Shown: one piece after another, positions 59,135-64,000 of the stretch
How positions within the stretch are numbered: position 1 is the stretch's first letter
How the letters are laid out: each line of letters begins with the position of its first letter
Origin: Dryomyza anilis
Lineage: Eukaryota; Arthropoda; Insecta; Diptera; Dryomyzidae
DNA: 64,000 bases
Direction of reading: 5' to 3'
Assembly: GCA_951804985.1 (NCBI GenBank)
Contig: OX638132.1
Span: forward strand, 17,899,529-17,963,528
Program-made: the position numbers and the translations under genes
Notes under the pieces: generated by a model
Told to the model about the DNA's origin: nothing
What the model saw: only the letters and a program-made list of their open reading frames with translations
The model's database searches: none

Positions 59135-59260
59135 GTACTTACTGTCTACACCCACTGGAATACACGGTATATTAAGTTGGTGTAGATAATGTAAATGCCT
59201 CTTAAAAGGCGTAACAAGTATGAAAAAGTATTTATTCATTAATGTCCATCTATCTGCTTG
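59135..59260 (-). mobile_element. Old DINE 3' remnant
   Basis: TACACGGTATATTAAGTTGG, then GCCTCTTAAAAGGCGTAACA, then TATGAAAAAGTA follows the order of the DINE tail (reverse) with many changes. The terminal hairpin is half lost. Confidence 0.6.
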
Positions 59261-60085
59261 GTCATAAAAATATACTGAACTGGAAGCGATCAAAAACGGA
59301 ATTTTTCTTTTAATTATCAAGACTAACTTTAATATACTTTTAAAAGCTAACACTTGAATACATTTTTTAGTCAATTAGATCTAAACACGGCAAATTTAGT
59401 TTTTTTTAGACTATTTTTTTAATTTTTTTATGATTATTCGGAGCATAGACCACACTAACTATCAAAATTAAGTACTAACTTTTTTTCTAATTGATTTACT
59501 TTTTAAAATATGCACTGTAAATATAGTTTTGATACCCCGTTATATAATCAATTTTCAATAAAAATAATTATGCCTTTAAATTAAAAATATCACTACTTTA
59601 TAACTACAGTATTCTTATTCGTATTCTGTACTGCATTTTTCCCTATTACGTAGACTTTTTGAGATGAATTGTAGCTAATACAGCTATTTTTAGTAGTTTA
59701 TATATAAAATATATAAGCATTTTAAACTTGTACCGCAACTGAGGTGTACATTTACTTCTGATGCTTTTTAGGATGCTGTTTAACTTTTAGGAGAAAGATT
59801 AACAACCAAAAATCACATAAAACATTACTTGATAAATCACTAAATCTCGCATAAAAATTCATAATAATATTCAGAAAACGTAGTTTTTTTTTATTGTTTA
59901 CAAACTTTTTTTTTCATTTTATCGAATTTATTAATAAACATTGAAATATTGGTTTGCTTCATACACCATTGATCCAGTTTTGAGAAACATTAACATTAAT
60001 TCGAAATATTTATATATAAATCATATATATTCTAACCAGTCGTGTGTAACAAGAACTTCAAATATTCTATCCTATTATTAATATA
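59261..60085. other. AT-rich non-coding gap
   Basis: Nothing recognised. Confidence 0.5.
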
Positions 60086-61301
60086 CACAGAAGAAAAAAA
60101 ATTCTTCAATATGATGAATTTATTCATAAATATTATGAATTTTTCACCAACTACTAGATTCATCATGTAGCCGCGGTAGCTGAGTGGTTAGTGCGTTGGA
60201 CTGCGAGCCAAAAGGTCCCGGTTCAAGCCTGGACTGGGGCTAACAACATCTTTTCATAGAAACATTTTTCTATACCGCGCTACTTCTCGGCAGTAAATGG
60301 CAAACCTACGAGAGTAAAACATTGCCTATGAAAAGCTCTCACCCGCCGTTCGGATTCGGCAATAAACTGTAGGTCCCACCACTTTGAGTACAAATATAAC
60401 ACGCACAGCTTAAAATGGTGAGAGAGCTCGGCCGAAGTTCTTATAGGACTGTAGTGCCAAACTATTATTATTACTAGATTCATCATATTGATACCACCGT
60501 TCATTAAATGACATATTAATGAATGTATTCATTATATATATGAAGAAAATATACAATACAATGAATTTGAATTGTCATATTGATGAATTTGTTCATAAAA
60601 TTTAAAAAAAAAACAAATTTTTTTATAAATTAATTCGAAAAAAAATTGTTGTGAAAATTTTATTTAAAAAAAAAAAATAAAAAAAAAAATTCGAAAAAAA
60701 ATTCGAAAAAAATTCGAAAAAAATTATGTTTTTGAAAAAAATAATTTGTTCGAAAAAAAAATTTATTCGAAAAATAAAAATTTCGAAAAAAAAACTTTTC
60801 GAAAAAAAATTTGAAAAAAAAGTTTTTTTTTTTTTTAACATTTTATTAATAAAAAATAGTAATTATAATATTAATAATAAATTTATATTAATTAAATTAA
60901 TAATAATATAATACATTATAAAACACTTTACTAATTTATGCATGTGGAGCAAGCATTATATAAGAAATAACATACAAGAACTACTTGAGAAGTACGGCAA
61001 AAAATGAACGAAAAATAAATATTTTGATAGAAATTTGGTTTAATGAACAGCGTTCTTCAAATGATGAACATATATGTTGTATTTTATATTTTGGTTCATT
61101 AATATAATAAAACGTATTCTTCACATACAGTTCATCATATTGAAGAACACTTTTTCGACAGTTACCAAGCGTTCTTCATATTTATGACAGCATTCATAAC
61201 AATTATGGCGTTAGTCATTAATAATATGAATGGCTCTTTAATACAATGAATCATGGTTTGAAGAACGGAATTCATCAATATGATGTAAATTTTTTTATGT
61301 G
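60086..61301. mobile_element. MITE-like element with a nested SINE
   Basis: The left end CACAGAAGAAAAAAAATTC, then CAATATGATGAATT, is loosely inverted at the right (AATTCATCAATATGATGTAA, then TTTTTTTATGTG). TA stands on both sides. The interior repeats TTCATCATATTGA, TTCTTCA and their complements. A (TTCGAAAAAA)n-like tract lies at about 60640-60835, and a SINE at 60167-60472. Confidence 0.55.
60167..60472 (+). mobile_element. tRNA-derived SINE (copy j) with perfect target duplication
   Basis: Full length, from TAGCCGCGGTAGCTGAGTGG to GTGCCAAACT(ATT)n. ACTAGATTCATCAT lies at 60153-60166 and again at 60473-60486, a perfect 14-bp target duplication typical of LINE-driven insertion. This defines the SINE ends. 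Confidence 0.93.
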
Positions 61302-61308
61302 TAAAATA

Positions 61309-61886
61309 TCGTCGTGGTAAAGGGTTTTTCAACAGGGACGCTACAAAAGTAGAGTAGATAGGGACAGCAAACGACGTCATATTTCTTGCCGCTCTTTTGA
61401 CATTTCTCTTCAGTAAGGTTTGCATTTCCTGATGAAAAGATATACGAATTCGAATTTCGGTAGTAAATTTTAATAATTTCGACTCGTTGTTGGCTCGTAT
61501 ATCTTTCCATCATGAAATGGCAAACCTTACTGAAGAGAAATGTCAAAAGAGCGGCGAGAAATTTAGCGTCGTTTACTGGCCCTGTCGCTCTACTTTTGTA
61601 GGGTCCATGTTGAAAAACCCTTGAAAAACCTTTTGTAGCGCTCTTATTGAAAAACCCTTTAGAACTAAAAGTCACCAAGTACATTTTTATGAAAATCTTA
61701 AATTTTAACTTTATTGGTAATTATTACAAAAAGTAATTAATACATTTTTAAAGTTGAAATACCAATTGATAGATTTACATTTTCTTATTATTTGGAACAA
61801 AAATTGAAAGATATATAAAGATTTTTGTAAATGTACAATTGGCATTTTGAAAATGTAGTTGGTGACTTTTAGTTCTACAACGACGA
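61309..61886. mobile_element. TCGTCG-family MITE, copy 4, interrupted
   Basis: The left end TCGTCGTGGTA is followed by an inserted element. It resumes at 61660 as TAGAACTAAAAGTCACC and ends CTACAACGACGA at 61886, with TA outside both ends. Removing the insert and one TA restores the usual left end seen in copies 1-3; the MITE is then about 236 bp. Confidence 0.85.
61320..61659. mobile_element. Fold-back MITE (CAGGGACGC family) inside a MITE
   Basis: It starts AAGGGTTTTTCAACAGGG and ends TTGAAAAACCCTT, flanked by TA (61318-61319, 61660-61661). Arms pair through CGCTACAAAAGTAGAG and CATTTCTCTTCAGTAAGG. The right arm has an extra AAAGGTTTTTCAAGGG-type duplication not in the left. 340 bp. The 87- and 129-codon minus frames are arm translations. 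Confidence 0.87.
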
Positions 61887-61934
61887 TATAATAATTATTT
61901 TATTTTTTTTTATATAATGAATCTATTTGTTGGT

Positions 61935-62470
61935 TTGTTTGTTATTTGTTTGATCCGATTGTCTTGAAATTTTTACCACATATGTGATATGGTCTGGAAG
62001 GAATGTTAGGCTATATATGGGTGGGATTAGACAAATGGGCATGGCACCTCCTATATAGCCTAAATTTACAAACGATATAGCTTGACAGTTAGGCCAGCTA
62101 TGAACATGAAACAAAAAACTGAAATACAAAAAGAAAATTTAAAATCAAAAACACAAAAGCAAAAGTACAAAACAAAAGTAAAAATACATAAACAAAAGCA
62201 ATAACATAAACCTAAACCTAAAACCCAAACTAAAGCAAAAACATAAAAAGTAAAGAAAAACGAAAACAAATCAAAAACAAAAGCAAAAACAAAAGCAAAT
62301 AAAAAAAAACAAAATTTTTCGAACATTGTTGTTTTTGTCGCATATTTTTCTTTGTAAAATTCACCACTGTGAGAAAAGCTGTTTTGGCGGAGAATTATTT
62401 TTGTTTTGGTTACTACATTTATAAAACCAATAAAAAAACGTCTACAGCGAGGCACGGGTTCCTGACTTAA
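61935..62470 (+). mobile_element. Helitron 5' and middle part
   Basis: TATATGGGTGGGATTAGACA, then GGCATGGCACCTCC, then the AAAACAAAAGCAAAAAC region, then GCTGTTTTGGCGGAGAATTA and GGTTACTACATTTATAAAAC follow the order of the copy at 30.3-31.2 kb. There is almost no ACTCACC minisatellite here, and no CTAG end. Confidence 0.65.
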
Positions 62471-63170
62471 ATAATAAAAAAGTTTTTAGGGAATCCAAAG
62501 AATAGAAAAAATCGTCCCTCAATTCCGTTAATTTTTCAATGATTACTAATTTATTTTTGCGTCTACAGAAAGATCGAAATATTTTTATTATATGTTTATC
62601 AACTTACTGTGCAAGTGTGATCGAAAAATTAGCTTGGGAAACAGAAATATAATGCCGCATATTCATAGACAATTTAAAGTCGATTTTAAACATAAAGTAT
62701 CTTTTTTTTTTAATAATTTTCACAAATAATAAAATGTTGAAAACACAATTTAATTTTAAAATCGTTGAATTTAAATTCTTTTTGAATGTGCTCTAATATC
62801 TTTAAAGTGAACAAAATTTAAATGTTAAATGATTGTAAATTTAAAAATTTTCAATGGTGTAAATGGAGAAAATATGCCAGTAGTAAAGAAGCTAATCTAG
62901 CACTAATTCTCGAGTTGGTAGAACCCCTTCCAGACTAAATGATTTTCTGGTTTATTTATTGTATATGAAAGAACAGAACGGCAGCTCCTAGAAATTGTTT
63001 GACTCATTACTGTATTTGAAAAATATTTGAAATATTCAAATCACTGTCGCTCATTCTTTTAAAAGTTTGTTGGAAATATAGTAGCTTCAGTGACTGCAGA
63101 TTATGCATTGGACAAGCTGAGAAGTTATTATAGCCGGGCTTCATCTTCTTTTTAGTATTTTATCAATGTA
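62471..63170. other. AT-rich non-coding gap
   Basis: Nothing recognised; no open frame of note. Confidence 0.5.
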
Positions 63171-63690
63171 CTAGCTGGACCCGTGCATCACTCGTGCCAA
63201 GATTTTGTGAGTTCAAAGATATGGAGCGAGGGCCCGTGCTTCGTTGTGGAAGTTTTTATGGGTTTTATAAATGTAATAACCACATAATAATTCTCCGCCA
63301 AAAAAAACTATGCTCTAAGACAATTCTTTTTCAGACTGCGCTTCCCCGTAGAATATTTCGCCCTAGATTTCTTCCCAGTAGAAATCTTCCATATAAAATT
63401 CTTCCCCATAGAACGCATTCCGTAGAATTCTTACCGGTAGAAATCTTCCCGTAGATTTGTAGATCCCGGTAAAAATCCCGGTAGATTTGTTCCCGGTAGA
63501 ATTCTTTACCGTAGAATTCTTCCCAGTAGAGTTATTCACTGAAAAAATTTTAGTGTGGTGAGTTTTAATGTGGTGAGTTTCAGTGTGGTGAGTTTATGTG
63601 AGATGAATTTTGGTTGTATGGGAGGTACCACGTCCCTTTGTCCAATCGCGCCCATATATAGCCTATGACACCTTCCGGACTTTTATAATA
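63171..63690 (-). mobile_element. Helitron 3' half, reverse
   Basis: It begins with the inverse of the Helitron end, CTAGCTGGACCCGTGC, preceded by A. It runs through GTAGAATTCTTCCC-type units and a short TTTTAGTGTGGTGAG minisatellite (63550-63600), then GTATGGGAGGTACCACGTCC and ATATAGCCTATGACACC of the 5' side. A deleted but recognisable reverse copy. The 86-codon frame is repeat-derived. Confidence 0.72.
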
Positions 63691-64000
63691 TCATAGTGCA
63701 TTTGCATCAATCACCTTTTTAAATCACGATTAATTTTTGTTCTACATAGTTTGTAGTTTGACTGTAAATTAATAAGTGTAATAATTGACGGTGGTTATGT
63801 CTTTAGGGTAAAAGTTTAATTACCTAAATCAATAGACATATATATTTGATAGGGTCAGTGGTTTAATTTTAAAAACTTCATTTATCACATAAGTATTTAT
63901 GTCATATTTATTGAAAATATCAATATTAACTCAAAATTAATATTTCTATAATTTTATTGAATAATTATCAATGATACACCCAGAAAAAAAATACTATATA
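63691..64000. other. AT-rich window edge
   Basis: No gene. ACACCCAGAAAAAAAATAC at the last bases resembles the ACAGAAAAAA start of MITEs here and may be the left end of an element cut by the window. Confidence 0.35.

Overview
The window looks like nuclear DNA from a large, AT-rich fly genome (Diptera, probably a calyptrate-type brachyceran). The main reason is at least eight elements that resemble the fly DINE-1/INE-1 (mini-me, Helentron-type) family: a (GTCT/GACA) microsatellite, then a conserved core ending TGATCAAGAATATATATACT, then a terminal hairpin on the motif ATACCC...GGGTAT. A tRNA-headed SINE with an (ATT)n tail, a Gypsy-type solo LTR and many TA-flanked MITEs also fit. Species and chromosome cannot be read from the sequence alone.

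I find no convincing complete protein-coding gene. The open reading frames are all short, and most are translations of repeats (SINE, DINE, Helitron minisatellite, fold-back arms) or of low-complexity DNA. The best trace of a gene is a GC-richer, promoter-like island at about 7.79-8.26 kb. It is followed by an A-rich leader that ends in a consensus splice donor at 8901/8902. If this is real, much of what follows could be one long first intron on the + strand. A few other non-repetitive, GC-richer islands (17.3-17.9, 24.0-24.3, 36.1-36.6, 40.0-40.6, 44.8-45.2, 52.1-52.7, 55.1-55.9 and 56.3-56.8 kb) could be regulatory DNA or small exons, but I cannot show that they are.

Layout. 0-6 kb: AT-rich DNA, a DINE carrying a SINE, and a hAT element (8-bp target duplication) carrying a DINE. 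6-9 kb: promoter-like region. 9-16 kb: TCGTCG MITEs, SINEs, three DINEs and Helitron tails. 16.4-17.1 kb: two palindromic MITEs. 18.4-22.7 kb: a DINE interrupted by a hAT element, itself interrupted by another DINE, with a nearly perfect 1.25-kb tandem duplication over part of this. 23-25.5 kb: SINEs. 27.0-28.3 kb: a 1.28-kb palindrome. 30-32 kb: a Helitron and a palindrome enclosing a MITE. 36.7-37.7 kb and 48.65-49.97 kb: two arrays of the same 19-bp satellite in opposite orientation. 38.4-42.3 kb: a duplicated unknown repeat. 45.6-47.2 kb: a hAT-like element, an (AT)n tract and a solo LTR. 50.5-51.6 and 56.9-57.6 kb: two members of one fold-back family. 52.9-54.0 kb: another palindrome and a MITE. 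60-63.7 kb: a SINE in a MITE, a MITE in a MITE, and Helitron pieces.

These parts do not form a pathway. The interest is in transposon archaeology: several insertions are nested in a way that fixes element ends, target-site duplications and relative ages, and there are unusually many long inverted repeats, which could form hairpin RNAs if transcribed.
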